Shown here piece by piece: positions 49,974 to 58,975 of a stretch of DNA of 64,000 nt. Position 1 is the stretch's first letter, and every line of letters starts with the position of its first letter. Origin of the DNA: Halodurantibacterium daqingensis (GTDB lineage Bacteria; Pseudomonadota; Alphaproteobacteria; Rhodobacterales; Rhodobacteraceae). The stretch spans positions 43,502-107,501 of the forward strand of contig NZ_JBHTFQ010000011.1 in NCBI RefSeq assembly GCF_042666235.1, read 5' to 3'. The notes under the pieces were generated by a model. The model worked only from the letters and a program-made list of their open reading frames with translations, did not search any database and was not told the DNA's origin. The position numbers and the translations under genes are program-made.

Positions 49974-50735
49974 ATGACAGATCAGGCGCCGGAACCGGCC
50001 TCGAACGAGAACTCTAATTTTGCCTTGGCCGCGATGCGCAGCCTGCTGCGAAGCGAGTTCGGCGCAAACGGCAAGTTGCCGCCAGAACGCGGGCTGGCAG
50101 AACGGCTGGGGGTCAGCCGCCGTGCCATCCGCCGCGCGCTCGAGGTGCTCGAGGCCGAGGGCCAGATCTGGCGGCGCCAAGGGTCGGGCACCTATGCCGG
50201 GCGCCGCCCCGACAGTCTCAGCGATCATGTCAGCGCGATCGTCAGCGAGACCGATTACATGGAGATCATGGAGGTCCGCCTGCGGATCGAACCGCAACTG
50301 GCGCAGCTTGCCGCATTGCGCGCCCGGCCGGCCGACATCGCGCGGATGCGGGAGCTGGCCCAGAAGCTCGACAGCAGCCAAGATGCGGATTCCCGCGAAC
50401 TGTGGGATGGCGCCCTTCACCGGCAGATTGCTCTGGCGGCGGACAACCAGTTGTTCCTCGCGCTCTTTGACGTGGTGAACCGCGTGCGCCAGGATGAGGC
50501 ATGGCAGGCGCTGCGGGAACGCGCCCGAAGCACTGCGGGCTCGGCCGGTCTGGCCCAGGCCCAACATGCGGCGATCATCGAGGCGATCGCCGCCCACGAC
50601 CCGCAACGCGCGGGCGAGGCGATGCATCAGCACCTGATGATGCTGCAGGAAATCCTCCTCGAACAAAGCTCGACAGATTTTGCAGCGGCCGCACCAATGG
50701 CGGCCGCCGCGACGCACCAGCAACCAACAGGATAA
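49974..50735 (+). CDS. GntR/FadR-family transcriptional regulator
   Basis: Probable ligand-responsive repressor of the peptide transporter operon that follows five bases later. The 253-residue protein has a winged helix-turn-helix (about residues 15-75, LPPERGLAERLGVSRRAIRRALEVLEAEG in part) and the all-helical FCD domain with metal-ligand candidates Asp/His in LWDGALHRQIALAADN (about 145) and HAAIIEAIAAHD (about 205). The ATG at 49974 is preferred over the one at 49950, which falls inside the operator-like repeat; neither has a strong ribosome site. Confidence 0.85.
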   Translation: MTDQAPEPASNENSNFALAAMRSLLRSEFGANGKLPPERGLAERLGVSRRAIRRALEVLEAEGQIWRRQGSGTYAGRRPDSLSDHVSAIVSETDYMEIMEVRLRIEPQLAQLAALRARPADIARMRELAQKLDSSQDADSRELWDGALHRQIALAADNQLFLALFDVVNRVRQDEAWQALRERARSTAGSAGLAQAQHAAIIEAIAAHDPQRAGEAMHQHLMMLQEILLEQSSTDFAAAAPMAAAATHQQPTG

Positions 50736-50739
50736 GATA

Positions 50740-52260
50740 ATGAAACACAAAGCTCTCGGTATCACACCGCTGCTTGCCGCGCTGCTGTGCGGAGCGCTGG
50801 CGGCACCGGCCGCGGCACAGACGCTGCGCATCGGCCTTCAGGATGACGCGGACGTTCTGGATCCGGACGAATCGCGCACCTTCGTCGGGCGGATCGTCTA
50901 TACCGCGCTCTGCGACAAGCTGATCGACCTGACGCCTGAGCTTGATTTCGTTCCGCAGCTTGCAACCGCCTGGGAATGGCAGGATGACGCGGCGCGGCTG
51001 GTGATGACGCTCCGCGAAGGCGTGGTTTTTCATGATGGCACGCCCTTCGACGCCGCGGCCGTGGTCGCCAATATCGAGCGGTCGATCAACCTGCCCGAAT
51101 CCCGCCGCAAGAGCGAGCTTGCCTCGGTCGCGAGCGTCGAGGCGACGGGCGAACACGAGGTGACGTTCCACCTGCACAGCCCCGATGTGACGTTGCTCGC
51201 GCAGCTCTCCGACCGCGCCGGCATGATGATTTCGCCGACCGCAGCGGAAGCCGCGGGTGCCAATTTCGGCAGCGCGCCGGTCTGTTCGGGGCCGTTCAAA
51301 TTCGTCGAGCGCGTGCAGCAGGACCGCATCGTGCTGGAGCGGTTTGCCGATTACTGGAACGCGGATGAAATCCACCTCGACCGGGTGATCTACCTGCCGA
51401 TCCCGGATACCACCGTGCGGCTTGCCAACCTGCGGTCGGGCGATCTGGACATGATCGAGCGGGTCGCGGCCTCGGATGCGGCGACGGTGCGGGCTGACAG
51501 CAGCCTGACCTATGCCGATGTGGTGGGCATCGGCTATCAGGCGATCTATGTGAACATCGCCAATGGCGCGCGCTCGGAAAACCCGATGGGGCAGGAAAAG
51601 CTGTTGCGGCAGGCCTTCAGCCTGGCCATCGACCGCGAGGCGCTGAACCAGGTCGTGTCGGAAGGCACGAACATGGCCGGCAACCAGCCCTATCCGCCCA
51701 CCAGCCCCTGGTTCAACGAAGCGATCCCCGTCCCCGAGCGTGATCTTGAACGCGCCCGCGCCCTGATGGCCGAGGCCGGCCATGACCGCGTCGATGTCGA
51801 GATCCAGGCCGCCAACAACCCCGTCACCATGCAGCAGATGCAGGTGATCCAGGCGATGGTGGGCGAGGCGGGCTTCAACGTGCAACTGCGCGCCACGGAA
51901 TTCGCGACCCTTCTGTCCGAACAGACCGCCGGCAACTTCCAGCTGTCGCGGTCCGACTGGTCGGGGCGCGTGGATCCCGATGGGAACATCCATCAGTTCG
52001 TCAGCTGCGGCGGCGGCATCAACGACAGCAAGTATTGCAACGAAGAGGTTGATGCGCTGCTGAACGAGGCCCGCACCCTGACTGACCCGGCCGCGCGCAA
52101 GGCGCTTTACGATCAGGCCGGCGCGATCCTCGACGACGATCTGCCGATCATCTATCTTGGCCACCAAAGCTGGATCTGGGGGATGCGCAACAACGTGACC
52201 GGCTTCGAGCCCTATCCCGACGGGATGATCCGCCTCGAGGGCGTCCGCAAGGACGGCTGA
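50740..52260 (+). CDS. Peptide-type ABC transporter substrate-binding protein
   Basis: Periplasmic receptor of the SBP_bac_5 (DppA/OppA/GsiB) group. The 506-residue protein has a signal peptide cut after AAPAAAQ (about residue 27), then RIGLQDDADVLDPDES and VFHDGTPFDAAAVVANIERSI (about residue 95, in part), both conserved in the family. AGGA lies seven bases before the ATG at 50740. It is the first structural gene of the operon. Ligand classes in the family include di- and oligopeptides and glutathione; the downstream amidohydrolases suggest a peptide or amide. Confidence 0.9.
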   Translation: MKHKALGITPLLAALLCGALAAPAAAQTLRIGLQDDADVLDPDESRTFVGRIVYTALCDKLIDLTPELDFVPQLATAWEWQDDAARLVMTLREGVVFHDGTPFDAAAVVANIERSINLPESRRKSELASVASVEATGEHEVTFHLHSPDVTLLAQLSDRAGMMISPTAAEAAGANFGSAPVCSGPFKFVERVQQDRIVLERFADYWNADEIHLDRVIYLPIPDTTVRLANLRSGDLDMIERVAASDAATVRADSSLTYADVVGIGYQAIYVNIANGARSENPMGQEKLLRQAFSLAIDREALNQVVSEGTNMAGNQPYPPTSPWFNEAIPVPERDLERARALMAEAGHDRVDVEIQAANNPVTMQQMQVIQAMVGEAGFNVQLRATEFATLLSEQTAGNFQLSRSDWSGRVDPDGNIHQFVSCGGGINDSKYCNEEVDALLNEARTLTDPAARKALYDQAGAILDDDLPIIYLGHQSWIWGMRNNVTGFEPYPDGMIRLEGVRKDG

Positions 52261-52281
52261 CCCGCCTTCTTTCACGTCGCC

Positions 52282-52309
52282 GGACCGGGCGGAACCCTTC
52301 GCCCGGTCC
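52282..52309 (+). promoter_or_regulatory. Intercistronic hairpin after the binding-protein gene
   Basis: GGACCGGGCG-(8)-CGCCCGGTCC is a perfect 10-bp stem in the 69-base gap between the binding-protein and permease genes. A T-rich tail is absent. It probably stabilises the upstream message or reduces read-through, matching the higher need for binding protein. The same layout is seen in the xyl operon. Confidence 0.6.
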
Positions 52310-52329
52310 TCCTATTGGGGATACTGCCC

Positions 52330-53277
52330 ATGTTGATCTACATCGCAAAACGGGTGCTGGTGGCGATACCAACGCTGCTCATCATCTCGGTCTTCGTCTT
52401 TGCGCTGCAAAAACTTCTGCCCGGTGACCCGGTGCTTGCCCTTGCCGGCGAGGATCGCAACCCCGAAGTGCTGGAGTTCCTGCGCGAGAAATACCGCCTG
52501 AACGACCCGGTTCCGGTGCAATACCTGCACTGGCTGGGCAATGCGTTGCAGGGCGATCTGGGCGTATCCTTGCGCACGAACCAGCCGGTGCTGGAACTGA
52601 TCCTGCAAAAGCTGCCGGTGACACTGCAACTGGCGGTCATGTCGATGTTCTTCGCCTTCCTTGTGGGGATTCCGGCGGGAATCCTCGCTGCGGTGAAGAA
52701 GAACACCCTCACCGATTACCTGGCCAACCTGGTGGCGCTGTCGGGCCTGTCGGTTCCCAACTTCTGGCTGGGGATCATGCTGATCCTGCTGATTTCGGTC
52801 AATCTTGGCTGGTTGCCTGCCTCGGGATATGAATCGATCTTCGTCGATCCCTGGCGATCGATCCAGACGATGATCATGCCTGCTTTCGTGCTGGGCACGG
52901 CGCTTGCCGCCACGCTGATGCGCCACACCCGCTCGTCGATGCTGGGCGTGCTGCGGTCGGACTATATCCGCACTGCGCGCGCCAAGGGCCTGTCGGACCG
53001 CGACGTGGTGATGAGCCACAGCTTCCGCAACGCGCTGCTGCCGATCGTCACCCTGTCGGCGCTGCTGTTCGGAGAGCTTCTGGCAGGTGCCGTCCTGACC
53101 GAACAGATCTTCACCATCCCCGGCTTTGGCAAGCTGATCGTCGATGCCGTGTTCAACCGTGACTATGCGGTGGTTCAGGGGGTCGTGCTGTTCACCGCCT
53201 TCGGCTTCATCGTGATGAACATCCTCGCCGATGTGCTTTATGTCCTTCTCAACCCGCGTATGAGGGCCAGCCTGTGA
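52330..53277 (+). CDS. Peptide-type ABC transporter permease, DppB-like
   Basis: First membrane subunit of the importer. The 315-residue protein has six helices, the family N-terminus MLIYIAKRVLVAIPTLLIIS (in part), LPGDPVLALAG, and the EAA loop DYIRTARAKGLSDRDVVMSHSFRNALLP (about residue 215, in part) that contacts the ATPase. A TTG at 52315 is an alternative start, but the ATG at 52330 matches the family's usual N-terminus. The stop overlaps the next start codon by three bases. Confidence 0.92.
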   Translation: MLIYIAKRVLVAIPTLLIISVFVFALQKLLPGDPVLALAGEDRNPEVLEFLREKYRLNDPVPVQYLHWLGNALQGDLGVSLRTNQPVLELILQKLPVTLQLAVMSMFFAFLVGIPAGILAAVKKNTLTDYLANLVALSGLSVPNFWLGIMLILLISVNLGWLPASGYESIFVDPWRSIQTMIMPAFVLGTALAATLMRHTRSSMLGVLRSDYIRTARAKGLSDRDVVMSHSFRNALLPIVTLSALLFGELLAGAVLTEQIFTIPGFGKLIVDAVFNRDYAVVQGVVLFTAFGFIVMNILADVLYVLLNPRMRASL

Positions 53278-54173
53278 GCATGACCGAAACCGCCCCCCGC
53301 ACGCCCCAGAACACTCCGGCCACCGATCCGGCACCGCCCCGCAGCGGCAGCCGCGCCTGGCGCAAGCTGCGCGCCAACAAGGGTGCGGTCGTAGGCTTTG
53401 GCATCGTGCTGTTCTTCACCTTCCTGGCCATTGCCGCGCCTTTCCTTCCCATCGCCGACCCGATGCAGACCAGCTGGACCGCGATCCGCCAGGCCCCCTC
53501 GGCCGAGCATTGGCTGGGAACCGACGACATCGGCCGCGACATTCTTTCGCGCATGATCTGGGGCGCGCGCGCCTCGCTGATGGCGGGGGTGTTCTCGGTG
53601 GGGATCGCGCTGGCGCTGGGGGTACCGTTCGGGCTTCTGGCCGGATATTTCGGCGGCTGGACCGACATGATCATCTCGCGCGTCACCGAAGCCTTCCTGG
53701 CAATGCCGTTCCTGATCACGGCGATTGCGCTTGCGGCCTTTCTGGGCCCGAACCTCACCAATGCGATGATCGCCATCGGCCTGTCGGCGATGCCGATCTT
53801 CATCCGCCTGACGCGCGGCCAGGTCATGGCGGTGAAGCAGGAAGACTATGTGGAAGGTGCGCGCTCGATCGGGCTGGGCCACTGGCAGATCATGACGCGC
53901 TATATCCTGCCCAATGCGTTCCAGCCGATCCTGGTGCAGGCGACCCTGACCATCGCGACCGCGATCATCGCCGAGGCAAGCCTGTCGTTCCTCGGGCTGG
54001 GCCAGCAGCCGCCCAACCCCAGCTGGGGCTCGATGCTGAACACCGCCAAGAACTTTCTGACCCAGGCGCCCTGGATGGCCATGTGGCCGGGCGCCGCGAT
54101 CTTCCTGGTCGTCATCGGGTTCAACCTGATGGGCGACGGGCTGCGCGACGCGCTTGATCCGCGCGAAGCATGA
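53274..54173 (+). CDS. Peptide-type ABC transporter permease, DppC-like
   Basis: Second membrane subunit. The 299-residue protein has a polar N-terminal tail of about 35 residues, then GTDDIGRDILSRMIWGARASL (about residue 82, in part) and EDYVEGARSIGLGHWQIMTRYILPN (about 190, the EAA loop, in part), both standard for DppC. The GTG at 53274 has GAGGG seven bases upstream and overlaps the previous stop; an ATG two codons later is a possible alternative. Confidence 0.92.
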   Translation: MSMTETAPRTPQNTPATDPAPPRSGSRAWRKLRANKGAVVGFGIVLFFTFLAIAAPFLPIADPMQTSWTAIRQAPSAEHWLGTDDIGRDILSRMIWGARASLMAGVFSVGIALALGVPFGLLAGYFGGWTDMIISRVTEAFLAMPFLITAIALAAFLGPNLTNAMIAIGLSAMPIFIRLTRGQVMAVKQEDYVEGARSIGLGHWQIMTRYILPNAFQPILVQATLTIATAIIAEASLSFLGLGQQPPNPSWGSMLNTAKNFLTQAPWMAMWPGAAIFLVVIGFNLMGDGLRDALDPREA

Positions 54174-54189
54174 AACCGAAGGACTGGAC

Positions 54190-55974
54190 ATGACCGAATT
54201 CACCACCCGCCCCGAGATCCTCGGCACCTATGGCGTCGTCACCTCGACGCACTGGATCGCTTCGGCCGTCGGCATGCGCATTCTGGAAATCGGTGGCAAC
54301 GCCTTCGACGCGGCCGTTGCCACCGGCTTTACCCTGCAGGTGCTGGAGCCGCATCTGAACGGTCCCGGCGGCGATATGCCGGCGCTGATCTATTCGGCAA
54401 AAACCGGCAAGGTTCAGGTGATCTGCGGTCAGGGGCCGGCACCGGCCAGGGCAACCATCGATCATTACAAGGCCGAAGGGATCGACATGATCCCCGGCAA
54501 TGGCCTGCTGGCCACCGTGATCCCGGGCGCCTTTGACGGCTGGATGCTGATGCTGCGCGACTATGGCCAGCTTTCGCTGCGCGACGTGCTGGAACCGGCG
54601 ATCCACTATGCCGAACATGGCCATCCGACGCTTGCGCGTGTCTCGGCCACAATCGCCGAACTGGGCGAGTTCTTCCGCACCGAATGGCCGACCTCGTATG
54701 AAACCTGGCTTCCGGGGGGCACCGCACCGGCGCCGCAATCGCTGTTCCGGAACCCGGCTCTTGCAGAAACCTGGAAGCGTATCCTGCGCGAAGCCGAGGC
54801 CCGCGAGGGGCGTGAGGCCCAGATCGAGGCTGCGCGCGACGCCTTCTACCGTGGTTTCGTTGCCGAGACGATCGACGGCTACCTGCGCGAAACCGAGGTG
54901 ATGGACGGCTCCGGCGCACGTCACAAGGGCGTTCTGAGCGCCGACGACATGGCCGGCTGGCGGGCAACGATCGAGGATCCGGTCACGCATGATTATCACG
55001 GCTGGACCGTGGCCAAGACCGGCGCCTGGGGCCAGGGGCCGGTGCTTCTGCAATCGCTCGCGATCCTGCAGGGCATGGACATCGCCGCGATGGACCCCTG
55101 CGGCCCGGACTTCGTTCACAGCGTGGTCGAGGCGATGAAGCTCGCCTATGCCGACCGCGAGATCTATTACGGCGATCCGGCCCATGCCGAGGTGCCGCTC
55201 GATATCCTGCTGTCCGCCAGCTACAACGCCGAACGCCGCAGCGCGATCACCGACCGGGCGGCACTGGATCTGAACCCCGGCGTCGTCCCCGGCTTCGAGG
55301 ATCAGCGCGCGCTGACGCTTGCAATGCTGGAGCGGGTGTCCGGGATCGGTGCGGTCTATGAACCGACAATGGCCCATCTGAGCGAGAAGAAGGGCGACAC
55401 GGTCCATATCGACGTGATCGACCGCGAGGGCAACATGGTGTCGGTCACGCCTTCGGGCGGCTGGCTCCAGTCTTCGCCGATCGTTCCGGGGCTCGGCTTC
55501 TGCCTCAACAGCCGCGCGCAGATGTTCTGGCTGGAAGAAGGGCTGCCCACCTCGCTTGCGCCCGGGCGGCGCCCGCGCACCACGCTCACCCCCTCGATCG
55601 CGCTGCACGAGGGCCGGCCCGCGCTTGCCTTCGGGACGCCCGGCGGCGACCAGCAGGACCAGTGGCAGCTGTCGTTCTTCCTGCGCCATGTCCACCACCG
55701 CGAAAACCTTCAGGCGGCGATCGACATGCCGCTGTTCCACACCAGCCATTTCCCGGGTTCGTTCCATCCGCGCACCCGCGAACCGGGCGGGGTGACGATC
55801 GAGGCGAACTTTGCGCCGGCCGTGCTGGACGACCTGCGCGCACGCGGTCACCGGCTGACGGTGGCAGATCCCTGGTCGATCGGCCGACTGACCGCGGCCA
55901 AGCGCAACGCCGACGGGCTTTTGCGCGCGGCCGCCACGCCGCGGCTGATGCAGGCCTATGCGGTGGGCCGCTGA
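54190..55974 (+). CDS. Gamma-glutamyltransferase-like Ntn hydrolase
   Basis: Self-processing Ntn hydrolase of the GGT family, 594 residues. The expected cleavage and nucleophile threonine is Thr 404 in GDTVHIDVID, matching Thr391 of E. coli GGT. Residues that hold the gamma-glutamyl group in true GGTs differ: the Arg-containing FRExAP block reads CGQGPAPAR, and the Ser-Ser pair is Thr464-Thr465 in RPRTTLTP. It may therefore cleave another amide, as do GGT relatives acting on acyl amides or oxamate. No signal peptide is seen, suggesting a cytoplasmic enzyme acting on imported substrate. It lies between the permease and DUF1028 genes. Confidence 0.85.
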   Translation: MTEFTTRPEILGTYGVVTSTHWIASAVGMRILEIGGNAFDAAVATGFTLQVLEPHLNGPGGDMPALIYSAKTGKVQVICGQGPAPARATIDHYKAEGIDMIPGNGLLATVIPGAFDGWMLMLRDYGQLSLRDVLEPAIHYAEHGHPTLARVSATIAELGEFFRTEWPTSYETWLPGGTAPAPQSLFRNPALAETWKRILREAEAREGREAQIEAARDAFYRGFVAETIDGYLRETEVMDGSGARHKGVLSADDMAGWRATIEDPVTHDYHGWTVAKTGAWGQGPVLLQSLAILQGMDIAAMDPCGPDFVHSVVEAMKLAYADREIYYGDPAHAEVPLDILLSASYNAERRSAITDRAALDLNPGVVPGFEDQRALTLAMLERVSGIGAVYEPTMAHLSEKKGDTVHIDVIDREGNMVSVTPSGGWLQSSPIVPGLGFCLNSRAQMFWLEEGLPTSLAPGRRPRTTLTPSIALHEGRPALAFGTPGGDQQDQWQLSFFLRHVHHRENLQAAIDMPLFHTSHFPGSFHPRTREPGGVTIEANFAPAVLDDLRARGHRLTVADPWSIGRLTAAKRNADGLLRAAATPRLMQAYAVGR

Positions 55975-56738
55975 TGACCTGGTCCATCGCAGCCCGGGAC
56001 GAGACGACCGGCGCGCTTGGCGTCGCTGTCGCCAGCCGCTTTTTCGCGGTGGGCGGGCTGGTGCCCTTTGTGCGGCCCGGCGTGGGCGCCGTTGCAACGC
56101 AGGCCTTCATCAGCCCGCTTTACGGGCCCGAGGCGCTGCGTCTTCTGCCCGATCTCGGTGCCGAGGCGACCATCGCCGCTGTGACCAACCCCGACGAGGG
56201 GCGGGCGAACCGGCAGCTGCATCTGGTCGATGCCCAGGGACGCACCGGCGCCTTTACCGGCAGCGCCTGCATCGACTGGGCCGGCCATGTCGCAGGCAAG
56301 GGCGTTTCGGTCGCAGGCAACATGCTGGCCGGACCCGAGGTAATTGCCGCGACGCTGGACTGCTATGAAACACTGACCGAACTGCCCTTTGCCGAACGGC
56401 TTCTGGCAGCAATGGAGGCCGGCGAGGCGGCAGGCGGTGACAAGCGGGGCCGCCAGTCCGCCGCCCTGGTGATCCACCGCGACCAGGATTACCCATGGCT
56501 CTCGATCCGGGCTGACGACCACGCCGATCCGCTGGCGGAACTGCGCAGGCTTTACGCCGTGGCGCAGGAACGTTTCCTGCACGTGGCCGAGGTGCTTCCC
56601 ACGCGGCAGAACCCGCATGGCGCCACCGACCGCAGCCATATCGACCGCCGCATCGCCGAACTGGACGCCGCCCGCAAGGCCGAAGGCCGCAGCTCGGCCT
56701 CGTTCGCCACCCCCCCTGACCTGAGGATATGCCCATGA
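55974..56738 (+). CDS. DUF1028 protein (predicted Ntn hydrolase fold)
   Basis: Protein of unknown activity, 254 residues, often found with peptide transporters and GGT-like enzymes. It begins MTWSIAARDETTGALGVAVAS (in part), where Thr 2 could become an N-terminal nucleophile after removal of Met, followed by VGAVATQAFISPLYGP and VAGNMLAG (about residue 115). DUF1028 is grouped with Ntn hydrolases. The ATG overlaps the GGT-like stop (TGATG), and its own stop overlaps the ATPase start (ATGA), so translation is coupled on both sides. Confidence 0.87.
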   Translation: MTWSIAARDETTGALGVAVASRFFAVGGLVPFVRPGVGAVATQAFISPLYGPEALRLLPDLGAEATIAAVTNPDEGRANRQLHLVDAQGRTGAFTGSACIDWAGHVAGKGVSVAGNMLAGPEVIAATLDCYETLTELPFAERLLAAMEAGEAAGGDKRGRQSAALVIHRDQDYPWLSIRADDHADPLAELRRLYAVAQERFLHVAEVLPTRQNPHGATDRSHIDRRIAELDAARKAEGRSSASFATPPDLRICP

Positions 56739-58540
56739 GCCCCGTCCTGTCCGTGCAGAACCTGACCACCTCGTTCCTGGTGGATGGCCAATGGAAATCG
56801 GTTGTCCGCAACATCTCGTTCGATGTGATGCCGGGTGAAACGCTGGCCATCGTCGGCGAAAGCGGTTCGGGGAAAAGCGTCACCTCGCTTTCGGCGATGG
56901 GGCTTCTGCCCAAGGGCCAGTCGCGAACCGAAGGCAAGATCGTCCTCAATGGCCGCGACCTGCTGCAATTGTCCGAACGCGAGATGCGCGGCGTGCGCGG
57001 CAACGAAATGGCGATGATCTTTCAGGAACCGATGACCAGCCTGAACCCGATCTTCACCATCGGCCGCCAGATCGCCGAAGTGCTGACCCGACACCGCGGC
57101 ATGACCGCAGAGGAGGCCCGCGCCGAAACCATCCGCACGCTTGAAAAGGTGCGCATCCCCAATGCCAAGGGGCGCTTTGACGAATACCCGCACCAGTTTT
57201 CGGGCGGCATGCGTCAGCGGGTGATGATCGCGATGGCGCTGGCAGCCCGCCCCAAGCTGCTGATCGCGGATGAACCGACCACGGCGCTGGATGTCACCAT
57301 CCAGGGCCAGATCCTCGACCTCATCAAGCAGTTGCAGGAAGAAGAGGGCATGTCGGTGCTGTTCATCACCCATGACATGGGCGTGGTGGCGGAAATCGCC
57401 GACCGCACCGTGGTGATGCTGCGCGGCGAACAGGTGGAAACCGGCCCCACGGCCGAGATCTTCCACAACGGACGCGAACCCTATACCCGCGCGCTGCTGG
57501 CCTCCGTGCCCAAGCTGGGCTCGATGGAAGGCCGCGCGCTGCCGCTGCGCTTTCCCCGCGTCGACATGACCAACGGCGAAATGACCGCACCGACCGAGAT
57601 GCGCGATACCGTCGATCATCGCAAGACCCCTGTGCTCGAGGTCAGGAACCTTGTCACGCGGTTCCCGATCCGGGGCGGGCTGTTCGGCCGGATCACAGGG
57701 GCCGTGCACGCGGTCGAGAACGTCTCGTTCACCGTGCATCAGGGCGAAACCCTGTCGCTTGTGGGGGAATCCGGCTGTGGGAAATCCACCACGGGGCGGT
57801 CGCTCATGCGGCTGGTGGAACCGCAGGGGGGCGATGTCCAGCTTGATGGCCATGACGTGCTGCGGCTGGATGCCCGCGGGTTGCGCGGCCTGCGGCGCAG
57901 TGTGCAGATGATCTTCCAGGATCCGTTTTCCAGCCTCAACCCCCGCATGACGGTGGGGCAGGCTGTGGCCGAACCGTTCCTGCATCACAAGCTGGGCAGC
58001 CGGGCGCAAGCGCGGGACAAGGCGGCGGATCTTCTGGAGCGCGTGGGCCTGTCGGCCGACATGCTCGGGCGCTATCCGCATGAATTCTCGGGCGGTCAGC
58101 GCCAGAGGATCGCGATTGCGCGGGCGCTGTCACTGGGGCCGAAGGTGATCGTTGCCGACGAATCCGTCTCGGCGCTGGATGTGTCGATCAAGGCGCAGGT
58201 CTGCAACCTGCTGATGGATCTGCAGGAAGAGTTCAACCTCGCCTTCCTGTTCATCAGCCATGACATGGCGGTGGTCGAGCGGGTCAGCCACCGTGTCGCC
58301 GTCATGTATCTGGGCGAGATCGTGGAAATCGGCCCGCGCGCGGCGCTGTTCAGCAATCCGCAACATGACTACACCCGCAAGCTGATGGCGGCCGTGCCGG
58401 TGCCTGACCCCGCGCGGCGCGGGGTGCGCAGAAACCTTGCCGTGGACGATCTGAAAAGCCCGGTGCGCGCGCCGGATTATGTGCCGCCCCAGCGCGACTA
58501 TCGTGAAGTCGCGCCGGGCCATTTCGTGATGGTGGCCTGA
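56735..58540 (+). CDS. Peptide-type ABC transporter ATPase, fused DppD-DppF (GsiA-like)
   Basis: Energises the importer. The 601-residue protein has two complete ATPase domains. The first has Walker A GESGSGKSV (about residue 44), signature FSGGMRQRVMIAMAL and Walker B LLIADEPTT. The second has Walker A GESGCGKST (about 348), signature FSGGQRQRIAIARAL and VIVADESVS. Each half ends with the oligopeptide transporter C-terminal region; the first shows PYTRALLASVP. The ATG at 56735 is chosen because GAGG is eight bases away and it overlaps the DUF1028 stop; an ATG at 56729 is too close to the site. Last gene of the operon. Confidence 0.93.
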   Translation: MSPVLSVQNLTTSFLVDGQWKSVVRNISFDVMPGETLAIVGESGSGKSVTSLSAMGLLPKGQSRTEGKIVLNGRDLLQLSEREMRGVRGNEMAMIFQEPMTSLNPIFTIGRQIAEVLTRHRGMTAEEARAETIRTLEKVRIPNAKGRFDEYPHQFSGGMRQRVMIAMALAARPKLLIADEPTTALDVTIQGQILDLIKQLQEEEGMSVLFITHDMGVVAEIADRTVVMLRGEQVETGPTAEIFHNGREPYTRALLASVPKLGSMEGRALPLRFPRVDMTNGEMTAPTEMRDTVDHRKTPVLEVRNLVTRFPIRGGLFGRITGAVHAVENVSFTVHQGETLSLVGESGCGKSTTGRSLMRLVEPQGGDVQLDGHDVLRLDARGLRGLRRSVQMIFQDPFSSLNPRMTVGQAVAEPFLHHKLGSRAQARDKAADLLERVGLSADMLGRYPHEFSGGQRQRIAIARALSLGPKVIVADESVSALDVSIKAQVCNLLMDLQEEFNLAFLFISHDMAVVERVSHRVAVMYLGEIVEIGPRAALFSNPQHDYTRKLMAAVPVPDPARRGVRRNLAVDDLKSPVRAPDYVPPQRDYREVAPGHFVMVA

Positions 58541-58549
58541 CCGCGCGGG

Positions 58550-58975
58550 TCAGGCCTGCCCGGCCAGGAAGGCGTCGATACCGGCCTGGGCCACATCCTG
58601 ATCCTGCGCCGGCGTGCCGGAACTGACGCCGATGCCGCCAACGACCTCGCCGCCGACCAGAACGGGAAGCCCGCCACCCACAACCATCAGCCGCCCCTGG
58701 ATGGCCGAGCTGATCCCATAGGCGGGGGCGCCCGGCTGGCTTGCCGTTCCGTATTCATGGGTTGCCTTGCGGGCGGCGGCGGCGGTGAAGGCCTTGTCGA
58801 TGGCGATGGTGGCCGAGGTCACCTTGCCCCCGTCCATCCGTTCGAACGCGATCAGCTGTCCGCTTTCATCGGTGATCGCAATGCACATGGGCACGCCGAT
58901 CGCATCGGCGCGGGCCCGGGCGCCGGCCAGCAGCACCCCGGCATCGGCAAGGTCAAGTCTGCGGATCGTCAGCAT
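58550..58975 (-). CDS. glcG: GlcG/HbpS-family protein
   Basis: A 141-residue protein of the family that includes GlcG of the glycolate operon and haem-degrading HbpS-like proteins. Typical blocks are ARADAIGVPMCIAITDESGQLIAFERMDG (about residues 21-49, in part), AIDKAFTAAAARKAT and GGLPVLVGGEVVGGIGVSSG (about 100, in part). Its activity is not settled. The start overlaps the glcB stop (TGATG), as in other glc loci, so the two are co-translated. Confidence 0.87.
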   Translation of the reverse strand: MLTIRRLDLADAGVLLAGARARADAIGVPMCIAITDESGQLIAFERMDGGKVTSATIAIDKAFTAAAARKATHEYGTASQPGAPAYGISSAIQGRLMVVGGGLPVLVGGEVVGGIGVSSGTPAQDQDVAQAGIDAFLAGQA

